A DNA stretch of 64,000 nucleotides. Source: Nitrososphaerales archaeon. GTDB taxonomy: Archaea; Thermoproteota; Nitrososphaeria; Nitrososphaerales; CADDZS01. The notes under the pieces are model-generated. The model searched no databases. It worked only from the letters and a program-made list of their open reading frames with translations, and was not told the DNA's origin. Location: positions 62,001 through 126,000 of the forward strand of contig JASHNZ010000058.1 of NCBI GenBank assembly GCA_030041355.1, written 5' to 3'. Shown one piece after another: positions 51,816 through 60,258 of the stretch; the stretch's first letter is position 1; each line of letters begins with the position of its first letter. Position numbers and translations under genes: made by a program.

Positions 51816-52786
51816 ACATTAAAACATCCTTTAGTAGTGAGAACAATCCTGTAGAATAATCCTGCAGAATTCATAACGCCGTATGAATAGTACGCTCGCT
51901 CAGAGGCTGGATAGCCTCCCACCATTTGCACACGCAGGTACACCAAATTGCCATTGTATGATTTTACTCCTCTTTCATGGTCGTATAAAAAAAACGGCGG
52001 AGTAGACGTCTACTTTCAGAAATAGCCATTGTTTGCTTCACGCCCTAATTCGTTTCCTTTCCTTTATTAAGCGGTTTCCGCACACCGCGCACAGGAGTAG
52101 TAATTTTCACCGTTCTTCAAACTATTTGAGGTTCAATAGCAGTTTGCAAAACAGGTTCGAGAACAGTTTCAAAGAAAATGGGAGCATTTCATCTCATGTT
52201 CGGAGTTATCTTCAAAATGGAACTACTCTGCTTGAAGGGTCTCAAGTGGAACCTCCTCCGTGCAGTTAACAGGGCAAGTCAGTCCTTCATGCTTTGAATT
52301 AGCACGGAATCAGTCGTATCATTACAAGAATTGCAGGAGTGTTATTGCATGGTTCGCGCCGTAACTTTAACCTACTCTAGCGAAACCAAGAGAACTAAAA
52401 ACTCGCGCCAGAACTTGGAAGGCCACACTCTTCCTTGAAAACCAATTCACAATACTTCAAGATTCGCCAAGGAACTTTGTCCTCATGAATTAGTCAACGG
52501 CGTGATATTATCTGAGGGACAATTTCATTCTTGAGTTTCCGAGATGAGGAATTTGTCTTCTCGCTAAGAGGTATATGGATTGGAACCCAATGACCATCCT
52601 AATGGACTGTCAGAGCTGTTCCTTCAGTCTTGTCTCCAAAAAAGGGAAAATAGCAACATGAGCACCCCGACGCACGAATAGGCCAATGTAAGAGAACCCA
52701 AAAGGGGGTTTTTCTACAACTTCCTCGCCATTAACCACGTTTGGTAGCGAAGGATAAATTCAAGGACGATTAATAGATTTTCCAAG
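51816..52786. other. Long spacer without recognisable genes
   Basis: About 970 bases. Features seen are a tandem near-repeat of 13 bases (51845-51857 and 51858-51870, one mismatch) and a hairpin GAGGCT-GGAT-AGCCTC (51903-51918). A 78-codon TTG frame at 52033-52269 has poor composition and overlaps no signal. No rRNA, SRP RNA or RNase P RNA core was recognised. It may hold an unrecognised structured RNA or decayed sequence. Confidence 0.5.
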
Positions 52787-53122
52787 TTGACCAAAGGCAT
52801 CGAATGCCAGCACACCATGCTTTCTCTCATGAGAAGTGGGCCGGACGTATCTGCGTACTGCACCAAGTGCTGGAAGCTTATTTTCAAGACCAAAGAAGCC
52901 ACCGTCTGGAAGCACGCGCTCGCAAGTCAGTTCAAGAGCGAAGATCAAAACTGTCCAGGGAAAATAGTGAAGATCTACAGAACTGATAGGTTTGTGACAT
53001 CGCGCTGTGCAACTTGCGATTTCCATGTTCGGGGGAGCGAATTCAAAGTCGAAAGAAACGCCATTATCAGCCCGAGAATCGAGCCCCTGAAGTCAATCTG
53101 GAAGATTTCTTCCACTGTGTAG
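52787..53122 (+). CDS. Hypothetical zinc-ribbon-like protein
   Basis: A 111-residue frame from TTG 52787. It has cysteine pairs CTKCWKLIF and CATCDFHV plus ECQH near the start and an isolated Cys in DQNCPGK, compatible with two zinc sites. Charged and aromatic composition looks protein-like. No family is recognised. Shorter frames overlap on the opposite strand, so it is only moderately supported. Confidence 0.45.
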   Translation: MTKGIECQHTMLSLMRSGPDVSAYCTKCWKLIFKTKEATVWKHALASQFKSEDQNCPGKIVKIYRTDRFVTSRCATCDFHVRGSEFKVERNAIISPRIEPLKSIWKISSTV

Positions 53123-53209
53123 GGATTCTTCGATTAAGAGACGACAGATTCTCCTAGCACCGAAACGGATTAGATAGTCACAACTAGGATAAGAACTGGC
53201 TCCTTCCAT

Positions 53210-54028
53210 TTGGTCACCGACTGTCATGCACACTTAGATGCAGTCTCGTTGTCGGGCTTTCTCAATTCTCTGAAGAACATCAAGAAAGAGGCTCGAGAAG
53301 GTGGAGGCCCTCAATTTAGGGTCATTTCAAATTCCACTGATGTCGAGTCTTCGAGAAAAAACATCGAAATCGCGTCATCTCTTCCCGGATTAGTAATGGC
53401 ATTTGTGGGAATACATCCTCAGGCTGTCGTCGAGAAAGGGCCTGGCAAGGTTACAAAGTCCAACAGCGAGGAGGCAATCAAATTGGTTGACAATCTAGTA
53501 GACAATGCGCGTGGAATCGGCGAGATCGGTCTGGACTCAAAATATGGTCTCGAAGAGCTTCAGCTTGAGATTTTCAAGAGAGAGCTCGAGATCGCGGAAT
53601 CCAAGCCATGGCTGCCAATCTCTTTGCACACTAGAAATACGATAGAGAAAGTAGCGGAGATCCTTTCGTCATACCAACTTTCAAACAGAGTTCTTCTTCA
53701 TTGGTTCGCCGGAACAGACAGCGAGTTGCGTAAAATTCAAGCGAGAGGCTACTATGTATCCTTCGGGCCCGCGCTGATTTTCTCGAAGAGATTGCAGGGT
53801 CTTGCCAAAGCTGCCACGGAAGGCTTGATTCTAGCTGAAACAGATTCTCCTCTCGTGTTTTCGTCATTGATGGGATCGGAGCCCGTCTCGCCTTTCATTA
53901 TTTCGTCAGTCATTTTCAAGTTATCAGAGGTCAGGAATATGTCGTATGATGAAACAATGTTCGTGATGGAAGAAAATGCGGAGCGCTATATTCAAGCGCA
54001 AAACTCATTAAGGGTGAAGGGCGAATAG
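53210..54028 (+). CDS. TatD-family metal-dependent deoxyribonuclease
   Basis: A 272-residue amidohydrolase-fold protein. Metal ligands are visible in order: TDCHAHLD (H6, H8), GEIGLDSKYG, SLHTRN, LLHWFAG and LAETDSP. TatD proteins are 3'-5' DNases or RNases in repair and turnover. The start is TTG 53210, directly before the first motif as is normal for the family. rps17e follows. Confidence 0.88.
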   Translation: MVTDCHAHLDAVSLSGFLNSLKNIKKEAREGGGPQFRVISNSTDVESSRKNIEIASSLPGLVMAFVGIHPQAVVEKGPGKVTKSNSEEAIKLVDNLVDNARGIGEIGLDSKYGLEELQLEIFKRELEIAESKPWLPISLHTRNTIEKVAEILSSYQLSNRVLLHWFAGTDSELRKIQARGYYVSFGPALIFSKRLQGLAKAATEGLILAETDSPLVFSSLMGSEPVSPFIISSVIFKLSEVRNMSYDETMFVMEENAERYIQAQNSLRVKGE

Positions 54029-54122
54029 CATCTCTGCTTCAACAGCTGACGTTTCGAAAGAATTTGACGCACAAAGACTAGGCAAATGACTTTAGGGTGA
54101 ATTTTGAGCCAGTGATGATTTA

Positions 54123-54491
54123 TTGAACAAGGTTAGGCGACTAGCTGAGGACCTAGTCAACCGATACCCCGCACTTTTTGGCGCAGATTTTGATAAGAAT
54201 AAGCAAGCACTTTCACAAGTTTCGGTCATACGAACGCGTTCCGTTCGAAACCAGCTCGCAGGTGCAATTACAAAGATCATGCACGAACGAACACCAACTG
54301 CAGCTGAACAAACAGAGTCCGATGAAGGCGCGACTATCGAGGATCGAGTTCAATTGCAGAGGGGTGCGACTCCGAGCTCTTCAGCTGCAGTAAACTCTGA
54401 CGAATCAAGTAAACAAGAATCTGATGAATCCTCGGAGCGGCCTGCGAGCAAAACGGAGTCAATCGAAAATGCAGCTGCTATAGCTGGCTAG
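54123..54491 (+). CDS. rps17e: 30S ribosomal protein S17e with long acidic tail
   Basis: Residues 1-55 match S17e: RRLAEDLVNRYPALFGADFDKNKQAL and SVRNQLAGAITKIM. The family is normally 60-80 residues, but this protein has 122, the rest being a Ser/Glu/Ala-rich tail (SSSAAVNSDESSKQESDESS). The start is TTG 54123; a few residues usual at the N-terminus are missing and no better start lies upstream. Confidence 0.82.
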   Translation: MNKVRRLAEDLVNRYPALFGADFDKNKQALSQVSVIRTRSVRNQLAGAITKIMHERTPTAAEQTESDEGATIEDRVQLQRGATPSSSAAVNSDESSKQESDESSERPASKTESIENAAAIAG

Positions 54492-54542
54492 TTGATCTAA
54501 CTTGGATTTAATCATCTCGTTCGAACCGAATGAGATCGTTTA

Positions 54543-55400
54543 TTGACAATGCTAGTGCAAGTCTCTAAAAGTCAAAACATAGAGCTAAGGATCTTCGAAC
54601 TTGATTCCTTAATTTCTCATGAACAGACTATCCCTTCTCTTTTGGATTCAGTAAAACGCGACATGGAAAGAACTGGCTATCAGAGGGACCCGATCATAGT
54701 CGATACGGATACCGAGATTATTCTTGACGGCATGCATCGAAGAGCAGCCTTGGAATCCCTCGGCGCCAATTTTGCGTTGTGTGCCTGTTTTAATTATCTT
54801 GATGAAAAGACAATTTTGCAAAGATGGTTGCGCTACTTCATAGCTCCAGATCGTCAAATGATTGATGAGCTCATAGGCTTGTTTGATTTGGAAAAAGTGG
54901 AAAATTATCAAAACGCGTTAAGTCTGGTTGACTCGCGAAAATCCCCCATTGCCCTTCTATCGAGCAAACAATCATACGTCAGCAGAGAAACCTATGATCT
55001 TCAAACTGTTTATCGCCGCTTGGGAGATTTTGATCGGTTGGCCTCACAGCGAGGCATTCAGGTTGAGTTCCATCCAGATAATGAAGAAACCGATCTGTTC
55101 CTCTCCGAGTCTCTATTTGTTCTCTATCCCATGGCATTTCGTAAAGAAGACATCATTAGAGTTGCAACGAATCACAAGCTCTTGCCCTACAAGACGACGC
55201 GCCATATTGTGCCTATCAGACCAATGGGCCTTTATTTTCCATTGGACCTTTTGAAACAACGCAGAATTGAAATTTGCGATTCCAAGCTCAAAGAAATAGT
55301 TTCTGAAAGCAAAGTTGATCTTATAGAGCCAAACTCGTGGTACGAGGGGAGGAAATACTCCGAGGCTCTAGCAATTTTCAAGCGAAGTATGACGATTTAG
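54543..55400 (+). CDS. ParB/SerK-like protein, probable free serine kinase
   Basis: A 285-residue protein of the ParB-like nucleotide-binding fold. SHEQ at residues 25-28 matches the catalytic HEQ of Thermococcus SerK, EIILDGMHRRAALESLGA the DG(H/M)HR motif, and KTTRHIVPIRP the C-terminal KTTRHVLPF block. SerK makes O-phosphoserine from free serine for cysteine synthesis. The close SbnI relatives are an alternative. It is first in a run of four tightly spaced genes. The start is ATG 54549 or TTG 54543. Confidence 0.75.
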   Translation: MTMLVQVSKSQNIELRIFELDSLISHEQTIPSLLDSVKRDMERTGYQRDPIIVDTDTEIILDGMHRRAALESLGANFALCACFNYLDEKTILQRWLRYFIAPDRQMIDELIGLFDLEKVENYQNALSLVDSRKSPIALLSSKQSYVSRETYDLQTVYRRLGDFDRLASQRGIQVEFHPDNEETDLFLSESLFVLYPMAFRKEDIIRVATNHKLLPYKTTRHIVPIRPMGLYFPLDLLKQRRIEICDSKLKEIVSESKVDLIEPNSWYEGRKYSEALAIFKRSMTI

Positions 55401-55404
55401 GTAG

Positions 55405-55704
55405 GTGCTTTCGAGTATAGCGGGAGTAGCTACGTTCCAGCTGGTGGGCAATTTGGGAAAAGCAAACAATCCTGAGGGATTGTCAGCCTGTCGTATTGAT
55501 CAGGTGGCGATAAAAGTGCCAGTGAAATTAGGGATAGCGATTCATGATCTCGAACAGGAACATGGTCTTTCTTTACGTCGTGATAGTATCTTGATTTTGG
55601 TCAATGGCGTCGAAGCCAATGCTCTCGAGGATTTGGATACGACCGTAAACGAGAATGATCAGGTGGTCTTGATTCCAATGTTTCACGGTGGATCCTCTCA
55701 TTGA
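55405..55704 (+). CDS. MoaD/ThiS-like ubiquitin-fold protein with extended C-terminus
   Basis: A 99-residue beta-grasp protein. ATFQLVGNLG forms the first strand, LILVNGVEANALEDLDTTV and NDQVVLIPMFHGG the typical MoaD/ThiS end. The C-terminus is GGSSH, so three residues follow the Gly-Gly that sulfur carriers and SAMPs expose. It may need proteolytic trimming, or be inactive as a carrier. The start is GTG 55405, 4 bases after the SerK-like gene; the stop overlaps the next gene by 4 bases. Confidence 0.78.
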   Translation: MLSSIAGVATFQLVGNLGKANNPEGLSACRIDQVAIKVPVKLGIAIHDLEQEHGLSLRRDSILILVNGVEANALEDLDTTVNENDQVVLIPMFHGGSSH

Positions 55705-56267
55705 AGTTTATCTCCCCGAGCTGGGAAAGTATCTTCTCACAGTCGGTCGAACTGGCTCAGAAGATTCGCTACGATAAAAACAAGGTGGGCAAGCCAAAGT
55801 TCGACCATATCGTGGGGGTCTCTCGTGGCGGGCTTGTTCTTGCTAGGCTAATGTCTGATTTGCTTGAAATCCAGGATGTCTTGATTACAAAGTCGGAATA
55901 CTATACCGGAATGGGCAAACGGAGTAAGAAGCCCATCGTTACTCAGAAAATTCATAAGCAAATAACCGGAAAAAACGTTCTTCTCGTAGACGACGTATCG
56001 GACACAGGTGAGAGTCTTGCTGAAGTTAAGAAACACCTGCAAAGCAAACGACCAAGACGTCTTGCAGTTGCAACTTTGTATCTCAAACCCTGGAGCAAGA
56101 CTATACCAGACTATTACGTTACAAAGACCGATGCATGGATTATTTTTCCTTGGGAATTTTATGAATCCTACAAACTGCTTCAGCAGAAAGGAGGCTCCAA
56201 GCTGATTTCGCGCTCAAAGATACCTGACTGGGCCATCAGACGACTTGAGCGCTACGACAAGATATAA
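55701..56267 (+). CDS. Phosphoribosyltransferase
   Basis: Type I PRTase, 188 residues. DHIVGVSRGGLVLARLMSD is the PPi loop and VLLVDDVSDTGESL the PRPP-binding signature. The end (IPDYYVTKTDAWIIFPWEF) resembles archaeal hypoxanthine/xanthine PRTases. The base acted on cannot be assigned. The TTG 55701 start overlaps the upstream stop, indicating coupled translation. Confidence 0.85.
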   Translation: MKFISPSWESIFSQSVELAQKIRYDKNKVGKPKFDHIVGVSRGGLVLARLMSDLLEIQDVLITKSEYYTGMGKRSKKPIVTQKIHKQITGKNVLLVDDVSDTGESLAEVKKHLQSKRPRRLAVATLYLKPWSKTIPDYYVTKTDAWIIFPWEFYESYKLLQQKGGSKLISRSKIPDWAIRRLERYDKI

Positions 56268-56283
56268 TTCAGTTGGGGTACAG

Positions 56284-56829
56284 ATGTCAGATAATTGTTC
56301 CAAAATTGAGATCCAGTCCGCAAGGTCCAAAATTCTCACTTTCTATCCCTTCCGCAGCGCCTATCACTTTTCACGCGAGACGGATCTCAGAAACGTTGTG
56401 AGCCAATTTCCAGAGGGAGTTGTGGCTTGTTCATCTTCTTTCGTCGCAGGAAAAGAGCATGTCGACTCGCTTTTGGATCATTCGGCTGAGTCTTGGGCTA
56501 GGTACACCTTTCTAGCACATAATAGATCGATAGATCTTCTGATGAGAATTACCTGCCAGCGTCAAATTTCAAAAGCCGTTGATGCCTCGGGTATACGAAG
56601 CTCTCGAGATGTTGCTCTCTTCGGGTTGGCAAATGAAGTGTCACAAATCTCGTTCGCGGAATCATTAATGAAGAGATCCGGAGGTTCTCGACACGACTCA
56701 CTGTTGGAATTGGATGCGAAAAAAATACGGTTCTTGAAAGAATTTCATTCGCTGCCCATATGGGTAGAAACAGAAAGGATTCCTCAATTACTTCAAGAGA
56801 AGTCTGCAATCTTGGTTTTTTCCAAGTGA
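56284..56829 (+). CDS. cgi121: KEOPS subunit Cgi121
   Basis: A 181-residue protein from ATG 56284 (MSDNCSKIEI); the frame opens at 56245 inside the PRTase gene. HNRSIDLLMRITCQRQISKAVDASGI is the Cgi121/TPRKB signature, and SWARYTFLAHN leads into it. Cgi121 binds tRNA for the KEOPS complex, which adds threonylcarbamoyl to A37. The 3' end overlaps the convergent sua5 by 37 bases; Sua5 makes the substrate for KEOPS. Confidence 0.75.
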   Translation: MSDNCSKIEIQSARSKILTFYPFRSAYHFSRETDLRNVVSQFPEGVVACSSSFVAGKEHVDSLLDHSAESWARYTFLAHNRSIDLLMRITCQRQISKAVDASGIRSSRDVALFGLANEVSQISFAESLMKRSGGSRHDSLLELDAKKIRFLKEFHSLPIWVETERIPQLLQEKSAILVFSK

Positions 56830-57446
56830 CGATGGATTTCCAAAGCCGGCACCGCGCCTTCTCGTATGATTTTCAATTTTCCATCCGGTTCTATTGAGAT
56901 CACGGTAGATGATACCTCGCCCAAGCACCGTCCTTTGACGAGATAGTCACATCTGGATGCAAATAACTCAAGACCGGCATCGTTCGGGTCTGTGAAGGGA
57001 GCTTCGCCGGATTTATTTGCGCTAGTTCCGATCAAACTCCCTCCGCAGGCTCGGATAAGCTCAAGACAACAATCATGATTTGGAATTCGCACAGCGAGTG
57101 TTCCGTTCCTCAGAAGGTTTTGGGGCAGCATGAGGCCTGACTTGGCCCTCAAAACCATTGTGAGTCCGCCTGGCCAGAATTTGCCTGCGAGGTTCTCTGC
57201 GACGGGATCGATTTCGACAAACTGCCTGATCGTAGAAATCTCTGAAAATAAGAGAGGAAAAGGGTTGTTTTGAGCTCTGCCCTTCAGTTCAAAACAGACA
57301 TTCACTGCACTTTCAATCTTGGGATTAGTTCCTAGTCCATAGACAGTATCGGTGGGAAAGACGACAGTTTTGCCTAGAGTTTTTACACTCATTCCAAGCT
57401 CTCTTATCCCTATAGTGTCGTGGCATTCAATTTTCTTTAGTCCCAA
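56793..57446 (-). CDS. sua5: Threonylcarbamoyl-AMP synthase
   Basis: YrdC/Sua5-family enzyme, 217 residues, making threonylcarbamoyl-AMP from Thr, bicarbonate and ATP for t6A37. TVVFPTDTVYGLGTN is the N-terminal hallmark. KGRAQNNPFPLLF, WPGGLTMVLRAKSG, LAVRIPNHD and LIGTSANKSGEAP complete the YrdC pattern. It lacks the C-terminal Sua5 domain. The start is ATG 57446. Confidence 0.93.
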   Translation of the reverse strand: MGLKKIECHDTIGIRELGMSVKTLGKTVVFPTDTVYGLGTNPKIESAVNVCFELKGRAQNNPFPLLFSEISTIRQFVEIDPVAENLAGKFWPGGLTMVLRAKSGLMLPQNLLRNGTLAVRIPNHDCCLELIRACGGSLIGTSANKSGEAPFTDPNDAGLELFASRCDYLVKGRCLGEVSSTVISIEPDGKLKIIREGAVPALEIHRHLEKTKIADFS

Positions 57447-57557
57447 GATTTGGGCCTTTTCTATTAGCTGTGTTCTCTGAAAGCGGCCTCAATTGAGATG
57501 AAAAGATTTATGAGAAGGACTGAAACCCTTCAGCGCCACTTTACAGGTGAATTTGTC

Positions 57558-57647
57558 ATGTCAGAAGAAGATGATGAGCTAGACGACGACTCCGACGATA
57601 ACGACGATTCCTGGGAAGAAGATTTCGACGACGATAACGAAGAATAG
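57558..57647 (+). CDS. 29-residue highly acidic mini-protein
   Basis: ATG 57558 to TAG 57647 encodes a 29-residue peptide in which 22 residues are Asp or Glu, with a single Trp (DDSWEEDFDDD). There are no basic residues. The upstream AAAGATTTATG around 57501 could act as a promoter. Just downstream, AAAGC...GCTTT around 57659-57687 is a possible hairpin. A real gene is plausible but unproven; it could be an electrostatic inhibitor or a DNA mimic. Confidence 0.5.
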   Translation: MSEEDDELDDDSDDNDDSWEEDFDDDNEE

Positions 57648-57768
57648 AGCTTACCCGCTAAAGCCCCGCTTGGGTTTTAGAGCTTTATGCGAATCTTGGT
57701 ATTCGTTTCTGCCGCTTCTGGTAAATACCGCGCTCGGTTCATTATTATGAGGCTGCAAGGACAGGAAG

Positions 57769-58476
57769 ACGGAGCTGAAGATAATCGTATTTCACTTCAT
57801 TGTCAATTCGAAGAATTACCCGGAAGCTTCAGGCCCCAAAGCTTCTAAACTGGCAGGCGCAATCAGTAGAGCAGCTCCAATAGCCAGGAGAGCCAAAGTC
57901 ACGCTTTACTTGGCCGCTCCTGCTTTTTCCATTTCAGAACTTTCGGCAAACTATCCGGGCATTCCGATTCTCGCCCAACATTTGGATCCAGTGAGCGCGG
58001 GAAGTACTACGGGTTATCTAGTACCTGAGATAGCAAAGCTATCAGGCGCCAAGGGGTCTCTAATTAACCATAGCGAACACAGACTTGAAGAACAAGACAT
58101 CGAAACAAATGTATCTGCCCTAAGACGCCTTGGTATGAAAAGCGTGGTCTGTGCAAAGGACTCCCTTGAGGTTGGAAAGTTTGCGCGCCTTAATCCCGAT
58201 TTTATCGCTATCGAACCGCCGGAATTAATTGGAACGGGAACAGCTGTTTCAAAAGCGAGACCGGAGCTTATTACAGAGTCTAAGATGGCACTTGAAAACG
58301 CCATTGGAGAAAAACCTGCAACCGTGCTTCTTTGTGGAGCAGGAATCGTGGATGATATTGATGTAAAGCGGGCTAAAGAGCTAGGCGCGCAGGGGATTCT
58401 TGTAGCAAGCGGGGTCGTGAGAGCGGCAGACTGGTTTTACAAAATAAAATCCTTGACGCAGGGATTCTCCATGTGA
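57769..58476 (+). CDS. tpiA: Triosephosphate isomerase
   Basis: Archaeal-type TIM. The conserved protein begins LKIIVFHFIVNSKNYPEASG with the catalytic Lys, then AQHLDPVSAGSTTGYLVPE (His loop), INHSEHRL, FIAIEPPELIGTGTAVSKARPE (catalytic Glu loop) and GAGIVDDIDVKRAKELG. The first ATG/GTG/TTG in frame is TTG 57910, which would drop the first strand and catalytic Lys. The open frame reaches back to TGA 57748; candidate starts are ACG 57769 or CTG 57775, after AAGGA at about 57757. The start used here is inferred. Confidence 0.88.
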   Translation, partial: TELKIIVFHFIVNSKNYPEASGPKASKLAGAISRAAPIARRAKVTLYLAAPAFSISELSANYPGIPILAQHLDPVSAGSTTGYLVPEIAKLSGAKGSLINHSEHRLEEQDIETNVSALRRLGMKSVVCAKDSLEVGKFARLNPDFIAIEPPELIGTGTAVSKARPELITESKMALENAIGEKPATVLLCGAGIVDDIDVKRAKELGAQGILVASGVVRAADWFYKIKSLTQGFSM

Positions 58477-58478
58477 AT

Positions 58479-58721
58479 CTAATGGCGGATCAGAAAGATC
58501 AATATGCTAATCAAGGAAACGATTATCAAGATCGGAGATGTCGCGAAATAAAACCCATCGTGATTGTACACATAGAGAATAATAGGAGGTATATTCACGT
58601 TATTCAAAGCTCCCCTATTCGCAAGAAGAGGAATTAGAAGAAAGGCGATACCGAGGAGAATGAAGCTTATTCCAATAAGATAAAAGCCAATATTGTTCAG
58701 CGATGAAGAGCTGGTACTCAA
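58479..58721 (-). CDS. Small two-helix membrane protein
   Basis: An 80-residue protein with two hydrophobic helices (GFYLIGISFILLGIAFLLIPLL and SPILIIVSLISILIFLI) separated by a polar loop. It is convergent with tpiA, with 2 bases between the stops. No family is recognised; similar short membrane proteins are frequent in thaumarchaeal genomes. Confidence 0.6.
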   Translation of the reverse strand: MSTSSSSLNNIGFYLIGISFILLGIAFLLIPLLANRGALNNVNIPPIILYVYNHDGFYFATSPILIIVSLISILIFLIRH

Positions 58722-58792
58722 GATGTGTAGTATGGTGTTTTCCGACTTATAAATTGAAATGAATTCGCGACTATTCTAGGTCCGTTGATCAT

Positions 58793-59878
58793 TTGTCAAA
58801 CCAAAGAGTCAAGGCTGCTTTTATTGGTCAAAAGGGGGCGGTCGAACTAAGGTCCGTAGAGTTACCAAAGTTGGAAGAAGGATCTCTCTTAGTTAAGATG
58901 AAGTCCTCCGGCATTTGCGGAACGGATCTCGAAAAGCTAAGTGGCGGCTACACTGCCTCAAATATTCTAGGACATGAGGTCGCGGGCATAGTGAGTGAGT
59001 CGCGAAGCTCAGAATTCGAACCCGGAAATAGCGTTGTTCCTCACCATCATGTTGCATGCGGAAATTGCTACTATTGCAGAAATCGCGCAGAAACTATGTG
59101 CGAAGGATTCCACACAAGCAACTTCGTTCCTGGGGGATTTGCAGAGGAGTTCAAAGTTCCCGAATACAATGTCACCAGAGGGGGAGTACACAAGTTCAAG
59201 GGCATATCCTTTGACGAAGCCTCTTTTGCCGAGCCACTGGGGTGTTGTATTCGCGGAATCGAAAAGGCTGTTCACTCCAGACTGGATCAGATCTTGGACT
59301 CGCAAGTCTCTGGGTATGATGCTCCAAAGATAAAAAGCGCTTTGGTAGTTGGAGCTGGGCCCATCGGTCTATTGCATATGGAGCTTCTGAGAAGCCAATT
59401 TGAAAATCTGAAATTGGTTGCAGTCGACATTATCCACAGCAGACTTGAATTTGCAGAAAAATTCGAGAAGGCCGAGGCAATCGTGCCTTCCGGTGCAACC
59501 GGTGATTTCTCAGAGGAGTCGAAAAAGCATGTTGATGGAAGAGGATTCGACCTTGTGATTGTGGCGACGGGAAGCGCCAGTGCATTTTCTGAAGCAGTAA
59601 AATGCCTCCGCAAGTCTGGTACTCTCCTATTGTTTGGTGCAGCTCACAAGGGCTCGAACTATTCTCTTGACATTCAATCCACTTTATTAAACGAGTTATC
59701 AATCACCTCCAGCTATGCAACAACAGAAAGAGAAATTGCAGAAGCCATTTCTCTCCTGGAGTCTGGAAAAGTCAATGTGAAGAAGTTCATTACTTCACAG
59801 TTTCGATTAGATGAGATCAACGAAGCAATGCAGTCTGCCAGAAAGGAAGGTCAGGTCAAAGTCCTAATTTCGGATTAG
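58793..59878 (+). CDS. Zinc-containing medium-chain dehydrogenase
   Basis: A 361-residue MDR-family enzyme. SGICGTDLEKLSG and LGHEVAGIV give catalytic zinc ligands, and ACGNCYYCRNRAETMC the structural zinc CxxCxxCx7C. The NAD(P) loop is VVGAGPIGLLHMELL. Relatives include threonine, sorbitol and glucose dehydrogenases; the substrate is not decidable here. The start is TTG 58793. Confidence 0.88.
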   Translation: MSNQRVKAAFIGQKGAVELRSVELPKLEEGSLLVKMKSSGICGTDLEKLSGGYTASNILGHEVAGIVSESRSSEFEPGNSVVPHHHVACGNCYYCRNRAETMCEGFHTSNFVPGGFAEEFKVPEYNVTRGGVHKFKGISFDEASFAEPLGCCIRGIEKAVHSRLDQILDSQVSGYDAPKIKSALVVGAGPIGLLHMELLRSQFENLKLVAVDIIHSRLEFAEKFEKAEAIVPSGATGDFSEESKKHVDGRGFDLVIVATGSASAFSEAVKCLRKSGTLLLFGAAHKGSNYSLDIQSTLLNELSITSSYATTEREIAEAISLLESGKVNVKKFITSQFRLDEINEAMQSARKEGQVKVLISD

Positions 59879-59937
59879 CCCAATGAATTCGTAAAGATAA
59901 TCATAAATCCAAATCATTGGACTTTGAAAATAGCGCT

Positions 59938-60183
59938 ATGCCTGTCACAGCTGTCGTAATCAGTTTTGACGATGATTACTCTTGCCTAGTCGCGGCGCAA
60001 GAAAACCTTTCGATCGAAGAGTTGCAGAAAATGATCGGGAGACAGGTAGAGTTCGACGTATCGAGAAATAAAATTGCGAAGGGTACAGTCACAGGTTTAG
60101 AAGGAGATCTTTTATCAATAAAGTGGCAAGAGACGCCCTTGGGATTAGGGCAGAGCTCAATGATGCGGATTATGGATACCTAA
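59938..60183 (+). CDS. Small conserved beta-rich protein
   Basis: About 81 residues from ATG 59938 (MPVTAVVISFDDDY); the frame opens at TTG 59917. EELQKMIGRQVEFDVSRNKIAKGTVTGLEGDLLSIKW looks like an SH3-like barrel of the type used in RNA or protein binding. Function unknown. It lies 59 bases after the dehydrogenase and may share its transcript. Confidence 0.55.
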   Translation: MPVTAVVISFDDDYSCLVAAQENLSIEELQKMIGRQVEFDVSRNKIAKGTVTGLEGDLLSIKWQETPLGLGQSSMMRIMDT

Positions 60184-60258
60184 GGCTATTATAAAGCTCG
60201 GAATAGCGGCCAGTTATTCTAGTCGCCATAATCGACGTCGTTCTCTTTGGTACTGTGA

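Noticed and set aside
52033-52269. 78-codon TTG frame in the long spacer
   Set aside because: Composition is low-quality (Ser/Arg/Asn), with no ribosome-binding site or motif.
57910-58476. tpiA taken from TTG 57910
   Set aside because: It would lack the first strand and catalytic Lys, which are present upstream in the same frame.
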